The notes below the pieces were generated by a model. It did no database searches. It had not been told where the DNA came from and saw only the letters and a list, made by a program, of their open reading frames with translations. The position numbers and the translations under genes were made by a program. Shown piece after piece: positions 1-9,166 of a stretch of DNA of 64,000 bases. This DNA is from Candidatus Desulfopertinax cowenii (GTDB lineage: Bacteria > Bacillota > Desulfotomaculia > Desulfotomaculales > Desulforudaceae): positions 620,001-684,000 of the forward strand of contig MPOA01000006.1 of NCBI GenBank assembly GCA_001899445.1. The letters run 5' to 3'. Position 1 is the stretch's first letter; each line of letters begins with the position of its first letter.

Positions 1-760
<760 letters not shown>

Positions 761-766
761 TCACCC

Positions 767-1315
767 CTATCCAACTTTAGTTTCGCGGATGCTGTCCTTC
801 AACCGCTCCAGTTGTCTCTTGACGCTGGCGTCGATGATGCGGTCTCCCAGCCGGACCACCAGGCCGCCGATGATGTCCGGATTTACCTGGTAGCTGATCC
901 GGATCTCCTTGCCGGTCATCCGGGAAAGCACCTGCCCAAGGTTGACCTTGTGCACGGTCGGCAGCTCCACCGCCGAAGTCACCTCGGCCTGGATCACGTT
1001 GCGGGTCTCGTTGGCCAGGGCGACGTACTGTTCGACGATGTCTTTCAGGTAGACCTCCCGGCGGCGGTCCAGGATCACGCAAAGGAAATTCAAGGTGTTC
1101 TTGGAGACGTGCGCCCCGAAAACCTCTTTGATGATTTCCTTCTTCAGGTCAACCGGGACCTGGGGGTTGTACAGCACCTGTTGCAGCTCGCGGGACTCCT
1201 TCAGGGCTTGCAGGATGCCCCGCAGTTCGTTCTCGGTGTCGGCAATTGTGTCACTGTCCCGCGCCACGTCAAAAAGCGCCTGGGCGTAGCGCGCGGCAAC
1301 CGCTCCTTTTAGCAT
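767..1315 (-). CDS. atpH: F1 ATP synthase subunit delta
   Basis: Peripheral-stalk subunit that joins the top of F1 to the b subunits (OSCP homologue). The 182 residues are the normal family length. The N-terminal helical domain starts MLKGAVAARYAQALFDVA, the typical opening (ARYAxALFxxA), and the C-terminal domain contains the conserved LGDRIIDASVKRQLERL stretch near residues 155-172. The start overlaps the end of atpF by 7 bases, consistent with translational coupling in the operon atpZ-I-B-E-F-H-A. Confidence 0.96.
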   Translation of the reverse strand: MLKGAVAARYAQALFDVARDSDTIADTENELRGILQALKESRELQQVLYNPQVPVDLKKEIIKEVFGAHVSKNTLNFLCVILDRRREVYLKDIVEQYVALANETRNVIQAEVTSAVELPTVHKVNLGQVLSRMTGKEIRISYQVNPDIIGGLVVRLGDRIIDASVKRQLERLKDSIRETKVG

Positions 1316-1803
1316 GGCAGCTGACCCACCTCTTTAATGGCCTCCTGGACCAGGTTGTGCTGCTCGTCGATGGCCAGGCCATCCTTCACGACCTTGGAAG
1401 CGATCAGCACCGCCAGGGACGCCACCTCGTTCCGCAACTGGGCAACTGCCTTCTCCTTCTCACGTTGAATATCGGCCAGGGCCTCCTCCTTGAGCCGCTG
1501 GGCATCGGCACGGGCCTGCTCCAGAATCTGCTGGGCCTGCTCCTCGCTGGCCCTGGTGGCCCGGTCGACAATGGCCTTGGCTTCGTCGCGCGCCTTCCGC
1601 AGGTCGGCTTCCATTTGGGCCCTGAGTTCCGCGGCCTGGGTCTTCTGGTTCTCGGCCTGTTCAATCTCGCTGGCAATGTATTCCTGCCGCTGCTCGATGA
1701 TGTTCATCAGCGGCCGGTATACAACCAGACGCAATACGATGAGCATGAGAAGGAAGTGGAACATCTGCATGAATACTGTGGCGTTAAAATCGAGCGATAC
1801 CAC
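1309..1803 (-). CDS. atpF: F0 ATP synthase subunit b
   Basis: Peripheral stalk subunit of ATP synthase. The 164 residues show one N-terminal membrane helix (about residues 8-30) followed by a long charged, Ala/Glu/Arg/Gln-rich helix typical of the b dimer. Translation most likely starts at the GTG at 1801-1803, which has an AGGAGG-type ribosome site upstream; family length agrees. It follows atpE after a 136-base gap that contains a strong hairpin, and its last codons overlap atpH. Confidence 0.95.
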   Translation of the reverse strand: MVSLDFNATVFMQMFHFLLMLIVLRLVVYRPLMNIIEQRQEYIASEIEQAENQKTQAAELRAQMEADLRKARDEAKAIVDRATRASEEQAQQILEQARADAQRLKEEALADIQREKEKAVAQLRNEVASLAVLIASKVVKDGLAIDEQHNLVQEAIKEVGQLPC

Positions 1804-1856
1804 CCGGCTGTTCTCCTCCTTCCTTAAGTGGCTTTGGCAGCAAAATAAGGGTAAAA

Positions 1857-1888
1857 GCAGGTTTTAGCTTACCAGAACTAAAACCTGC
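1857..1888 (-). terminator. Hairpin between atpE and atpF (attenuator or mRNA-stabilising stem)
   Basis: A perfect 11-bp inverted repeat, GCAGGTTTTAG / CTAAAACCTGC, encloses a 10-base loop. Read on the minus strand it is followed by TTTTA. It lies just after atpE, whose product is needed in about ten copies per enzyme, and before atpF. Partial termination or protection of the atpE 3' end would raise c-subunit yield relative to downstream subunits. The structure is seen directly; the role is inferred. The short U-tract argues for only partial termination. Confidence 0.6.
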
Positions 1889-1939
1889 CAAAGACCCTGA
1901 TTGACTAACCCACAAGCAAAACACTGGTCATTAACCGGT

Positions 1940-2170
1940 TTACAGCTGGCCCATCAGGATGAACGCGATAACGATACCGATAATGGGAATCGACTCAATC
2001 AGACCGACGGAGATGAACATCAGAGTCATGATGTTACCCCGGGCCTCCGGCTGACGAGCAACACCCTCAATCGCCTTGCCGCAAGCCATACCATCACCAA
2101 TAGCCGCACCGATTGCCGAGACACCGGCGACAAACGCCATGCCGAGCGCAGCAGCAGCTTGTACCTCCAT
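1940..2170 (-). CDS. atpE: F0 ATP synthase subunit c (proteolipid)
   Basis: Rotor-ring subunit that carries the coupling ion through the membrane. The 76 residues form two hydrophobic helices joined by the polar loop RQPEARG (residues 39-45). The ion-binding carboxylate is Glu59 in helix 2, followed by Ser60. Helix 1 has Asp26 at the position where sodium-binding rings carry Gln, so each subunit has two membrane carboxylates; the Na+ signature is therefore only partly present (Ser after Glu, but no Gln, and Ile instead of Thr at 61). Ion specificity cannot be decided from this. Neighbours are atpB upstream and atpF downstream. Confidence 0.96.
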   Translation of the reverse strand: MEVQAAAALGMAFVAGVSAIGAAIGDGMACGKAIEGVARQPEARGNIMTLMFISVGLIESIPIIGIVIAFILMGQL

Positions 2171-2278
2171 TACTTTCCCTCCTTTCCTGAAATTCTGATT
2201 TGTCTCATGGTTTTAAACCACCCTCCCCGAGGGGGAAGGCTTGCCGACTAATTGTTTTGTTGTCCCGCCGCTTTCCGC

Positions 2279-3043
2279 CTAGTGATCTTCACTCACCGCA
2301 CCACTCACGAAAGCAATGGTCAGCATGGTAAAGACGAAGGACTGAATCAGCGAGATGAAGATACAGAACAACAGCCAGATTGTCCCGGCCAGGAACCCGC
2401 CGGCCAACCAGCTAGTGCCGGAAACCAAGGCCAGCAGGGACAGGATCATGATTTCCTTGCCTTTCATGTTACCGAAAAGTCGGAAAGCCATGGTCACCGG
2501 CTTAGCGATATCCTCGATGATGGTGATCGGCAGGAAGACCGGACTGGGCGAGACGTAATGTTTAAAGTATTTGGCGCCCTTGTACTTGATACCCCAGATG
2601 TAGATCAGCGAGAGGGTGATCAAGGCAAAGGCGAAAGTGGTCTGGATGTCGGCCGTGGGCTTGACGTAAGTGGGTACTACGCCCATTACGTTCATCACGG
2701 AGATGAAGAGGAAAAAGGTGACGACGATCGAAAACAAACCGGCACCCTTCTTGGGGTCCATGCTCTGGTTAATCAGGCCCCGCAGGAAGTCGAACAGCAT
2801 CTCAAAACAGGCTTGCATCTTGGTTGGTCGGCGCATGTTGGCGCCCCGTACAGCCACCCAACCGAGAAGCAGACAGACGGCCATCGCCACCCAAGTGAAC
2901 ACAATGGTTTCCGCGTTCAGCTGGATCGGGAAGCCCATGATCTCACCCAGATCCCAGTGGTGTGGAAGTCCGTAGATATTCAGCTCGCTGTGCATTTGTT
3001 CCAAGAAAGTTTTTTCCGCTTTTCCTGCGTATTCCGCTGCCAC
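2279..3043 (-). CDS. atpB: F0 ATP synthase subunit a
   Basis: Membrane stator subunit providing the ion half-channels next to the c ring. The 254 residues contain five to six hydrophobic segments. The essential arginine lies in AFRLFGNMKGKEI near residue 195, and the C-terminal helix has the usual Gln-rich LIQSFVFTMLTIAF pattern. A short hydrophilic N-terminus precedes the first helix. Starts with ATG and a strong ribosome site; lies between atpI and atpE. Confidence 0.96.
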   Translation of the reverse strand: MAAEYAGKAEKTFLEQMHSELNIYGLPHHWDLGEIMGFPIQLNAETIVFTWVAMAVCLLLGWVAVRGANMRRPTKMQACFEMLFDFLRGLINQSMDPKKGAGLFSIVVTFFLFISVMNVMGVVPTYVKPTADIQTTFAFALITLSLIYIWGIKYKGAKYFKHYVSPSPVFLPITIIEDIAKPVTMAFRLFGNMKGKEIMILSLLALVSGTSWLAGGFLAGTIWLLFCIFISLIQSFVFTMLTIAFVSGAVSEDH

Positions 3044-3112
3044 CGCTTCTATTCACCTCCTTCCGTACCGAAGATTTTAAAGATTTAATTAAAGAGATTT
3101 AAAACCTCAAGG

Positions 3113-3520
3113 CTAGTTGCATCTTTTGGCCTGACCCCGGCAGACCAACAGGTCCCTGATCCCTTCTCCGGTACTCAGGATGGAAGGCAACAGGAACCCG
3201 AACATCATTCCGATCAAACTGAACCAGCCGGTTTTTACGGCGAAGTAGCACGCCAGCATGATGAGTCCCCAGCGAAAACCAAAGCCCATAAACAGAAAGG
3301 CATTGGCGGTTGCCTGGTTGTGGATCGCGATCAGGGTCATCTTGTCGATGCGCAGGGACAGGAAGAAGGCGTTAATGATCCCGACCACCAAGCCGGCGGC
3401 AAATCCCCAAAGAAGTACGCTTTCCCGCTCCATGAACAGGATACCCAGCACAATGATCAGAACAACCAGGGATTTCTTGAGGGTTCTTTCTACGTGACTG
3501 TAGTACTCTTTCTCGGTCAA
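3113..3520 (-). CDS. atpI: ATP synthase I-type membrane protein
   Basis: Small hydrophobic protein of 135 residues with four predicted membrane helices, of the AtpI/UncI type encoded at the head of many atp operons. In studied bacteria AtpI assists c-ring assembly or Mg2+ supply. The similarity here is mainly one of topology, size and position, since the family is poorly conserved. It directly precedes atpB and follows atpZ. Confidence 0.8.
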   Translation of the reverse strand: MTEKEYYSHVERTLKKSLVVLIIVLGILFMERESVLLWGFAAGLVVGIINAFFLSLRIDKMTLIAIHNQATANAFLFMGFGFRWGLIMLACYFAVKTGWFSLIGMMFGFLLPSILSTGEGIRDLLVCRGQAKRCN

Positions 3521-3532
3521 GCGCCACCCTCC

Positions 3533-3787
3533 TCAGCGCCGATCGGTCTTCCGATCGGGTTGGTCCTTGGGCAGAAAAGCGGATGCCGTGCGGTAAATGG
3601 CCATTGTACCCGCCGCCAGCCCCAGTAGTAACCCAACAAGCAGCATCCACGGACTGGTCCCCCACACATCGTCGAGGTATCGTCCGCCCAGGATACCCAG
3701 GACAAGGGAAACGGCAAACTGGAAGGCCAGCGTTGAACCCAAAGCGAAAGCCCGCATGGCCTTGTAGAGGCTACCCCTATCGTTCAC
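3533..3787 (-). CDS. AtpZ-like F0F1 accessory membrane protein
   Basis: About 84 residues with two membrane helices, in the AtpZ/AtpI accessory family; the motif LGGRYLDDVWGTSPW followed by a second Gly-rich helix is typical of it. The start chosen is the GTG at 3785-3787 because AAGGGAGG stands 8 bases before it; an upstream TTG at 3820 would place that ribosome site inside the gene. First gene of the atp operon. AtpZ proteins have been linked to assembly or Mg2+/Ca2+ handling; no specific role can be read here. Confidence 0.75.
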   Translation of the reverse strand: MNDRGSLYKAMRAFALGSTLAFQFAVSLVLGILGGRYLDDVWGTSPWMLLVGLLLGLAAGTMAIYRTASAFLPKDQPDRKTDRR

Positions 3788-3896
3788 CCGGTACGCCTCC
3801 CTTGACCGCCGGTTCCCCAAAAAACTGGCAACCGAGAACCCTTTCTAACTGCTACATCGTACATTCTACGAGCAGGTGCGTATTCCTTCCGCGAGG

Positions 3897-5072
3897 TTAA
3901 CTTTTTGTGCAGTTTGTGACGAAAATTTTTTGCAGAAATTCCTCGGGCGAGGAAGTCAACCCGAAGTGGGCGGCCAGAAACCGAACCGTCCGGTGGGCGG
4001 CCCGCCCGTCTCCGTAAGGGTTTACCGCCTCGGCCATCCGCCGGTAGGCGGACGGGTCGGTGAGCAGGCGGTTGGTTGTCCGCCAGATGACATCTTTCCG
4101 CAAGCCCACCAACTTTACAGTGCCGGCCTCGACCGCTTCCGGGCGTTCGGTTGTGTCCCGGAGCACAAGCACCGGCTTGCCGAGGGCCGGAGCTTCCTCC
4201 TGCAGCCCCCCCGAGTCGGTCAGCACGAGATGCGCGGCCTGCATCAGCTTTACGAAGGGGAGGTAGGGCAGCGGATCGGTGAGAATCACCCGTTCCTGGT
4301 GCCCCAGTTCGTCCCGCACGACTTCCTGCACCGTGGGGTTCAAGTGCACCGGAAACACCACAAGGGTGTCGGGAAACTCGTCCAAGATTTGCCGGAGCGC
4401 CTGGTACACCCCACGCAGGGGGGCGCCCAGGTTCTCGCGGCGGTGGGTGGTCACCAGCAGCACCCGGTAGCGGGAGAAGTCCACCCCGGCCAGCTCCGGC
4501 TCCGCGAACCGGTAGTCCCGGCGCGCCGTTTCCAGCAAGGCGTCGATCACGGTGTTCCCGGTGACCGCAATCCGTTCCGGCGGCACGTTTTCAGCCAGCA
4601 GGTTCTCCCGGGCGCGCGCCGTGGGCGCAAAGTGCAGGTCGGCCAGCACCCCGGTGAGGTGCCGGTTCAGTTCTTCGGGAAAGGGGGAAAACTTGTTCCC
4701 GGTACGCAGCCCCGCCTCCACGTGCCCGACCGGGATCTGCAGGTAGTAAGCGGCCAGAGCCCCCACGAAGGTAGTGGTGGTGTCGCCGTGGACCAGGACG
4801 AAGTCCGGCGCTTCGCGCCGGAAAACGTCTTCCAGGCCGCGCAGCGCCCGGGCGGTAATGTCGAACAGGGACTGGCCCGGGCGCATGAGGTCCAGGTCGT
4901 ACGCCGGGTCGAGGCCGAATAGGTCGAGGACCTGGTCCAACATTTCACGGTGCTGAGCAGTAACCACGATCCGGCAGTCGAACCAGGGCGAATTTTCTAG
5001 TTCCTTCACCACGGGGGCCATCTTAATGGCCTCCGGGCGCGTGCCGAAGACTACGAGCACCTTCTTCTTCAC
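3897..5072 (-). CDS. wecB: UDP-N-acetylglucosamine 2-epimerase (non-hydrolysing)
   Basis: Interconverts UDP-GlcNAc and UDP-ManNAc for cell-wall polymers such as linkage units of teichoic acids or other surface polysaccharides; cytoplasmic. The 391 residues start with VVFGTRPEAIKMAPVV and carry HVEAGLRTGN, FPEELNRHLT, TTHRRENLG and the C-terminal LTDSGGLQEEAPALGKPVL, all hallmarks of the family. B. subtilis has the same gene (mnaA) between glyA and the atp operon, so the position is ancestral. A palindromic repeat that can act as a terminator separates it from glyA. Confidence 0.96.
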   Translation of the reverse strand: MKKKVLVVFGTRPEAIKMAPVVKELENSPWFDCRIVVTAQHREMLDQVLDLFGLDPAYDLDLMRPGQSLFDITARALRGLEDVFRREAPDFVLVHGDTTTTFVGALAAYYLQIPVGHVEAGLRTGNKFSPFPEELNRHLTGVLADLHFAPTARARENLLAENVPPERIAVTGNTVIDALLETARRDYRFAEPELAGVDFSRYRVLLVTTHRRENLGAPLRGVYQALRQILDEFPDTLVVFPVHLNPTVQEVVRDELGHQERVILTDPLPYLPFVKLMQAAHLVLTDSGGLQEEAPALGKPVLVLRDTTERPEAVEAGTVKLVGLRKDVIWRTTNRLLTDPSAYRRMAEAVNPYGDGRAAHRTVRFLAAHFGLTSSPEEFLQKIFVTNCTKS

Positions 5073-5080
5073 GTCATCCC

Positions 5081-5151
5081 AAAAAGGGGACAGGCATGTT
5101 TTTTAGCACTCCCCTGGCGAGTCTGCTAGAAAAGTAGCCTGTCCCCTTTTT
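5081..5151. repeat. REP-like palindromic element A (between glyA and wecB)
   Basis: Outer arms AAAAAGGGGACAGGC (5081-5095) and its exact complement (5137-5151) enclose an imperfect inner palindrome (TTTTTTAGCACTC near 5099, GAGTCTGCTAGAAAA near 5119). The same sequence family recurs beside the transposase at 10051-10135 and before prfA at 11956-12063. On the minus strand the hairpin ends in a T-tract, so it may also terminate glyA transcription. Confidence 0.85.
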
Positions 5152-5161
5152 TCGCCCTCCT

Positions 5162-6400
5162 CTACAGCGGGTACTCCGCGCACAGGGCAGCCACCACGGC
5201 CCGCGCCTCGTTGTGGGCCTCCTCGTCCGCGGGATTGTCCAGGGTGAGGTGCATGACCTCGGCGATCCGCACCATGGCCTCTTCGGTCATGCCCCGGGTG
5301 GTCACCGCCGGCGTGCCGAGGCGGATCCCGCTGGTTACCCGTGGGGGCTGCGGGTCGAACGGAATCATGTTCTTATTCACGGTGACGTTCACCCGGTCCA
5401 GGAGGTCCTCCGCCTCGCTGCCGGTGAGGCCCTTGTTCCGGAGATCCACCAGAATCAGGTGGGTGTCGGTGCCGCCGGCTACCAGGTCAAAGCCGCGCTC
5501 CTGCAGGGCGGCGGCCAGGGCGCGGGCGTTTTTGGTGATATTTTCCTGGTACTCCTTGAATTCCGGGCGCTGCGCCTCGCCCAGGGCGACGGCCTTAGCC
5601 GCGATCACGTGCATCAGCGGCCCGCCCTGGATACCCGGGAAAACGGCTTTGTCGATGGCCGCAGCGTGTTCCGCCTTGCAGAGGATCATCCCGCCGCGCG
5701 GCCCGCGCAAGGTCTTGTGGGTAGTGGTGGTGACCACATCCGCGTAGGGCACCGGGCTCATGTGTAGCCCGGCCGCAACCAGGCCGGCGATGTGGGCCAT
5801 GTCGATCATGAGCAGGGCACCCACCGCGTCGGCGATCTCGCGCATCTTGGCGAAGTCGATTTGGCGCGGGTAGGCGCTGGCCCCACCGACGATCAGCTTG
5901 GGCCGATGTTCGCGGGCGATTTCCAGCATCCGGTCGTAGTCGATCTGGCCGGTGTCCTCTTCCACCCCGTAGGGTACGTACTTGAAGTAACGGCCGGAGA
6001 AATTGATCTTGGCCCCGTGGGTGAGATGCCCGCCGTGGGCCAGGCGCATACCCATGATCACGTCGCCGGGTTCCAGCAGGGCAAAATAAACGGCCATGTT
6101 GGCCTGGGCCCCCGAGTGGGGCTGCACGTTGGCGTGCTCGGCGCCGAAGAGCGTTTTGGCGCGCTCGATGGCCAGGCTCTCGGCGAGGTCAACGTACTCG
6201 CAGCCGCCGTAGTAACGCTTGCCGGGATAACCCTCGGCGTACTTATTGGTCAAAACCGAACCCTGGGCGGCCAGGACGGCCGCGCTCACGAAGTTCTCGG
6301 AGGCGATCAGTTCGAGCTTGGAGCGCTGCCGCTCTGCCTCCAGCGCAATCGCCCGGGCGATTTCGGGATCGACTTCGGCTAGGGGTCGGGTCCAGTCCAT
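5162..6400 (-). CDS. glyA: Serine hydroxymethyltransferase
   Basis: PLP enzyme converting serine and tetrahydrofolate to glycine and methylene-THF; cytoplasmic one-carbon metabolism. The 412 residues are full length. Recognisable blocks are IASENFVS near residue 34, [18 protein letters not shown] near 54-71, and the PLP lysine in [14 protein letters not shown] around residue 227. Ends LCAEYPL. It starts only 2 bases after the rpiB stop, so the two are very likely cotranscribed; glyA next to rpiB is a common Firmicute arrangement. Confidence 0.98.
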   Translation of the reverse strand: MDWTRPLAEVDPEIARAIALEAERQRSKLELIASENFVSAAVLAAQGSVLTNKYAEGYPGKRYYGGCEYVDLAESLAIERAKTLFGAEHANVQPHSGAQANMAVYFALLEPGDVIMGMRLAHGGHLTHGAKINFSGRYFKYVPYGVEEDTGQIDYDRMLEIAREHRPKLIVGGASAYPRQIDFAKMREIADAVGALLMIDMAHIAGLVAAGLHMSPVPYADVVTTTTHKTLRGPRGGMILCKAEHAAAIDKAVFPGIQGGPLMHVIAAKAVALGEAQRPEFKEYQENITKNARALAAALQERGFDLVAGGTDTHLILVDLRNKGLTGSEAEDLLDRVNVTVNKNMIPFDPQPPRVTSGIRLGTPAVTTRGMTEEAMVRIAEVMHLTLDNPADEEAHNEARAVVAALCAEYPL

Positions 6401-6402
6401 TG

Positions 6403-6867
6403 CTAACTCCTCCTTAGGGCGTATTTTTCTTCGATGGCGGTGATTTTGCCGACCCGCCGGGCGTGCCGGCCGCCTTCAAAACCGGTTTCCAGCCAGTCGG
6501 CCACGATGTCCCGGGCCAGGCCCGGCCCGACCACGCGTCCGCCGAGGGCCAGGACGTTGGCGTCGTTATGGAGCCGGGAATGACGGGCCGAGTAGGTGTC
6601 GTGACAGAGCGCCGCCCGGACACCCGGAACCTTGTTCGCCACGATGGATACCCCGATGCCCGTGCCGCAGAGCAGGACGGCCCGGTCGCATTCGCCCCGG
6701 GCCACGGCCTCGGCCACGGGCAGCACCACATCCGGGTAGTCCACGGATTCTTCGGAAAAGGTCCCAAAGTCCTGGAACGGGATGCCCGCGGACTCCAGGT
6801 ACTCTACTACCTCCTGTTTCAGCTTGAAACCGCCGTGATCACACGCGATGGCGACGCGCAAAACCAT
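6403..6867 (-). CDS. rpiB: Ribose 5-phosphate isomerase B
   Basis: Interconverts ribose 5-phosphate and ribulose 5-phosphate in the pentose phosphate pathway. From the ATG at 6865-6867 it has 154 residues, near the usual 145-150. Motifs: [12 protein letters not shown] at the N-terminus, [13 protein letters not shown], and the catalytic stretch [22 protein letters not shown]. The open frame extends upstream to 7035 into ywlE, but those codons have no family counterpart; an ATG at 6906 is a possible alternative start. Lies between ywlE and glyA as in B. subtilis (ywlF). Confidence 0.95.
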   Translation of the reverse strand: MVLRVAIACDHGGFKLKQEVVEYLESAGIPFQDFGTFSEESVDYPDVVLPVAEAVARGECDRAVLLCGTGIGVSIVANKVPGVRAALCHDTYSARHSRLHNDANVLALGGRVVGPGLARDIVADWLETGFEGGRHARRVGKITAIEEKYALRRS

Positions 6868-6920
6868 CAAACCCTTTTTCCGAATATATTCGCTTTGGGG
6901 ATTCATAACTCGGGAGTATT

Positions 6921-7430
6921 CTACATCTCCCGCCCGAATTCCTTCCCCGGGGCAGCCGCGATTTCCCCCAAACCCGTCTCGCGCCCAAAACGGGCGAGCG
7001 CCGCCGCCACCAGCTTGTGCAGCCGGGAGGCACACTCGCGGTAGGCCGCGAGCGGCCGGCCCAGGGGGTCTTCCAGGTCGCCGCCGATTCCGGCGTAGTC
7101 GGCCAGCGTGTGCACCCTGCTTTCCGCGCCGGGCACCAGCTTCAGCACGTAGCGCCGGTGCGCGGCGGTCAAGGTCAGCACCAAATCCGCGTTTTCGACC
7201 TTTTCGGGATCAAGCAGGGCGGCCCGGTGCTCCCGCAGGTCGATTCCGAACCCGGCCAGCGCCTCCACGGCCTCGGGCGTGGCGGGTGACCCAGGCAGGG
7301 CGAAGACGCCGGCCGATGCTACTTCGACCGCCCCGCCGTACTTCTTCCGGATGATCTCCCGCGCGATGGCCGCGGCCATCGGCGAACGGCAGGTGTTGCC
7401 GGTACAGACGAAAAGGATCTTTTTCTTCAA
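6921..7430 (-). CDS. ywlE: Low-molecular-weight phosphatase, probably protein-arginine phosphatase (YwlE type)
   Basis: A 169-residue member of the low-molecular-weight tyrosine phosphatase fold. The P-loop at residues 9-16 reads CTGNTCRS; Cys9 is the nucleophile and Arg15 binds phosphate, with the general-acid Asp in EDPLGRP near the C-terminal third. The Thr at residue 13 occupies the position that in B. subtilis YwlE favours phosphoarginine over phosphotyrosine, where tyrosine phosphatases usually have Ile. Synteny (mntP-ywlE-rpiB) matches. The substrate is inferred from that residue and the context; no McsB kinase gene is visible in the window. Confidence 0.85.
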   Translation of the reverse strand: MKKKILFVCTGNTCRSPMAAAIAREIIRKKYGGAVEVASAGVFALPGSPATPEAVEALAGFGIDLREHRAALLDPEKVENADLVLTLTAAHRRYVLKLVPGAESRVHTLADYAGIGGDLEDPLGRPLAAYRECASRLHKLVAAALARFGRETGLGEIAAAPGKEFGREM

Positions 7431-7502
7431 GTTATTTCCTCCATCGGTAAAGTAAAAATGCCTGGATCAGGCCATGATTTCTCTGCTTTCGGGCGATACC
7501 CT

Positions 7503-8042
7503 CTAGAAGAGGAGACAGGCGCCCACGCCGAGGAGGATTAGGCCGCCGAGCAGCAGAGCCCGGCGCCCGACCCGGCTCTGGACGTAGCGCGCCAGCAGGA
7601 ACGCGGCTGCCGACATCAGCCCGGCCACCAGGCCGATCATTCCCGCGGTCAGGAGCAGGGCGGCCCCGGCGGTGCCCAGAGTGAAGCCTACGCTCAGCGC
7701 GTCCATGCTCACGCTGCCCGCTAGAACCGTCAGGCCCAGGAAGCCGTGCACTTTGCTCCCGTTTTGGATCGGTTCGTCCCGGAAAGATTCCCGGATCATC
7801 CGCGCGCCCAGGTAGAACAGAACAGCGGCGCCCAGGTAGCCCGCCCAGCGGCCCGCCAGCCGGCCCAGTAGTTCCCCGGCCCACCAGCCGGCCACCGGCA
7901 GGACCACGTGGAACACCACGATCAGGCCCACCAGGATCGCGGCCCAGCGCCGCCGGAAACCGCCGAGGCCGAGCCCCAGGCTCAGCGAGAAGGCGTCCGT
8001 CCCGAGCGCGCCGGCCAGTAGCAACACCGTCCCGGCACTCAC
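7503..8042 (-). CDS. mntP: MntP-type manganese efflux pump
   Basis: Membrane protein of 179 residues with six predicted helices in two repeats, of the MntP (YebN, DUF204) family that exports Mn2+. The conserved aspartates lie in GTDAFSLSLGLG near residue 15 and in SMDALSVGFTLG near residue 113, the matching positions of the two halves. Its ATG overlaps the stop of sua5 by 4 bases, so it is translationally coupled. B. subtilis has the same gene (ywlD) at this place. Confidence 0.88.
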   Translation of the reverse strand: MSAGTVLLLAGALGTDAFSLSLGLGLGGFRRRWAAILVGLIVVFHVVLPVAGWWAGELLGRLAGRWAGYLGAAVLFYLGARMIRESFRDEPIQNGSKVHGFLGLTVLAGSVSMDALSVGFTLGTAGAALLLTAGMIGLVAGLMSAAAFLLARYVQSRVGRRALLLGGLILLGVGACLLF

Positions 8043-9115
8043 GAATCTTCTCCCGCGGTGATTATGTTGGCCGCCGCCTTGCGCAAGCGGTTCATCACCG
8101 CGCAGCCCAGGCCGTCCAGGGACAAGCCTTCGGCCAGAATCAGGTCGGCACCCAGGAGATCACACTCGCGCAGGGCGGCGTACAGCCCGGCCGCCACGCT
8201 GGCCGGATCACCGTTTCGACCGCAGGCCACCACCCGGTCGTCCGGGTAGCGTTCCGGCCCGTCGGTGCGGGCCAGGATCACCACGCGGCGTCCGGCCGCG
8301 CGCGCCTCAGCCGCCAGGGCCCGGGTGCGCCCGGAGACGGCCTCCGGCGGCCCCTCCACGAGCCAAAGGGGTGTTTTGGGCGCGTAGTGGCGGTATTTCA
8401 TCCCGGGGGCCTGTGGGCGCGCGGGCGTTTTTTCGGGGTAGTGGATCACCTGCCCCAGCACCGCGGCCAGCTGCTCCGCGGTCACCCCGCCGGGACGCAG
8501 GATCACCGGAGGCGTGGCGGTCAGGTCCAGCACCGTGGATTCCACCCCCACCGGCGCCGGCCCGCCGTCCAACACGGCCTCGATTTTTCCGTCCAGGTCC
8601 GCCAGCACGTGGGCGGCCGTGGTGGGGCTGGGGCGGCCGGAATAATTGGCACTGGGGGCGGCCACCGGCACCTGGGCCGCCCGGATCAGCGCCAGGGCGA
8701 CCGGATGGGACGGCATGCGCACGGCCACCTTGTCCAGCCCGGCGGTCACCACCGGCGGCACGGCAGGAGACCGGGGCAGCACCAGGGTCAGCGGCCCGGG
8801 CCAGAAGGCGGAGACCAAGCGCGCGGCCGCCGGCGGCATGTCCCGCACCAGGCCCGCCAGTTCGCTTCGGTCGGCCACGTGCACGATCAGGGGGTTGTCC
8901 ACCGGACGTCCCTTCGCCGCGAAAATGCGCCGAACGGCCTGCGGGTCCAGCGCGTCGGCCCCGAGGCCGTACACCGTTTCGGTCGGAAAGGCGACCAGGC
9001 CGCCCCCGCGGATCAGGGTGGCGGCCCGGGCGATGATCCCGGGATCGGGCCTTGCCGGGTCGACCCGCCAGTAAACCGTCCGGACGCCCCTTGGAGTTTC
9101 TATCTTTACCACCAT
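8039..9115 (-). CDS. Threonylcarbamoyl-AMP synthase (Sua5/YwlC)
   Basis: Makes threonylcarbamoyl-AMP from threonine, bicarbonate and ATP, the first step of t6A37 modification of ANN-decoding tRNAs. The 358 residues comprise a YrdC domain (about 15-200; ATETVYGLGADA-like block FPTETVYGLGADA, KGRPxxNPL, SANxSGxPSPT) and the C-terminal Sua5 domain (from about 230, starting PGMKYRHYAPKTPL). The start at ATG 9113-9115 has GAGGT 8 bases upstream; the frame is open to 9145. It overlaps mntP and lies 51 bases after prmC. Confidence 0.94.
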   Translation of the reverse strand: MVVKIETPRGVRTVYWRVDPARPDPGIIARAATLIRGGGLVAFPTETVYGLGADALDPQAVRRIFAAKGRPVDNPLIVHVADRSELAGLVRDMPPAAARLVSAFWPGPLTLVLPRSPAVPPVVTAGLDKVAVRMPSHPVALALIRAAQVPVAAPSANYSGRPSPTTAAHVLADLDGKIEAVLDGGPAPVGVESTVLDLTATPPVILRPGGVTAEQLAAVLGQVIHYPEKTPARPQAPGMKYRHYAPKTPLWLVEGPPEAVSGRTRALAAEARAAGRRVVILARTDGPERYPDDRVVACGRNGDPASVAAGLYAALRECDLLGADLILAEGLSLDGLGCAVMNRLRKAAANIITAGEDS

Positions 9116-9166
9116 GTGCTCATACCTCAGGTGGTAGTATACCACAAAAAAAACAGATTCCAGTAT

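Noticed and set aside
3876-4922. 348-codon plus-strand frame opposite wecB
   Set aside because: Shadow; wecB motifs are unambiguous.
5081-5151. Plain intrinsic terminator of glyA
   Set aside because: It can work as one, but the same sequence recurs at two other sites, so it is better described as a repeat.
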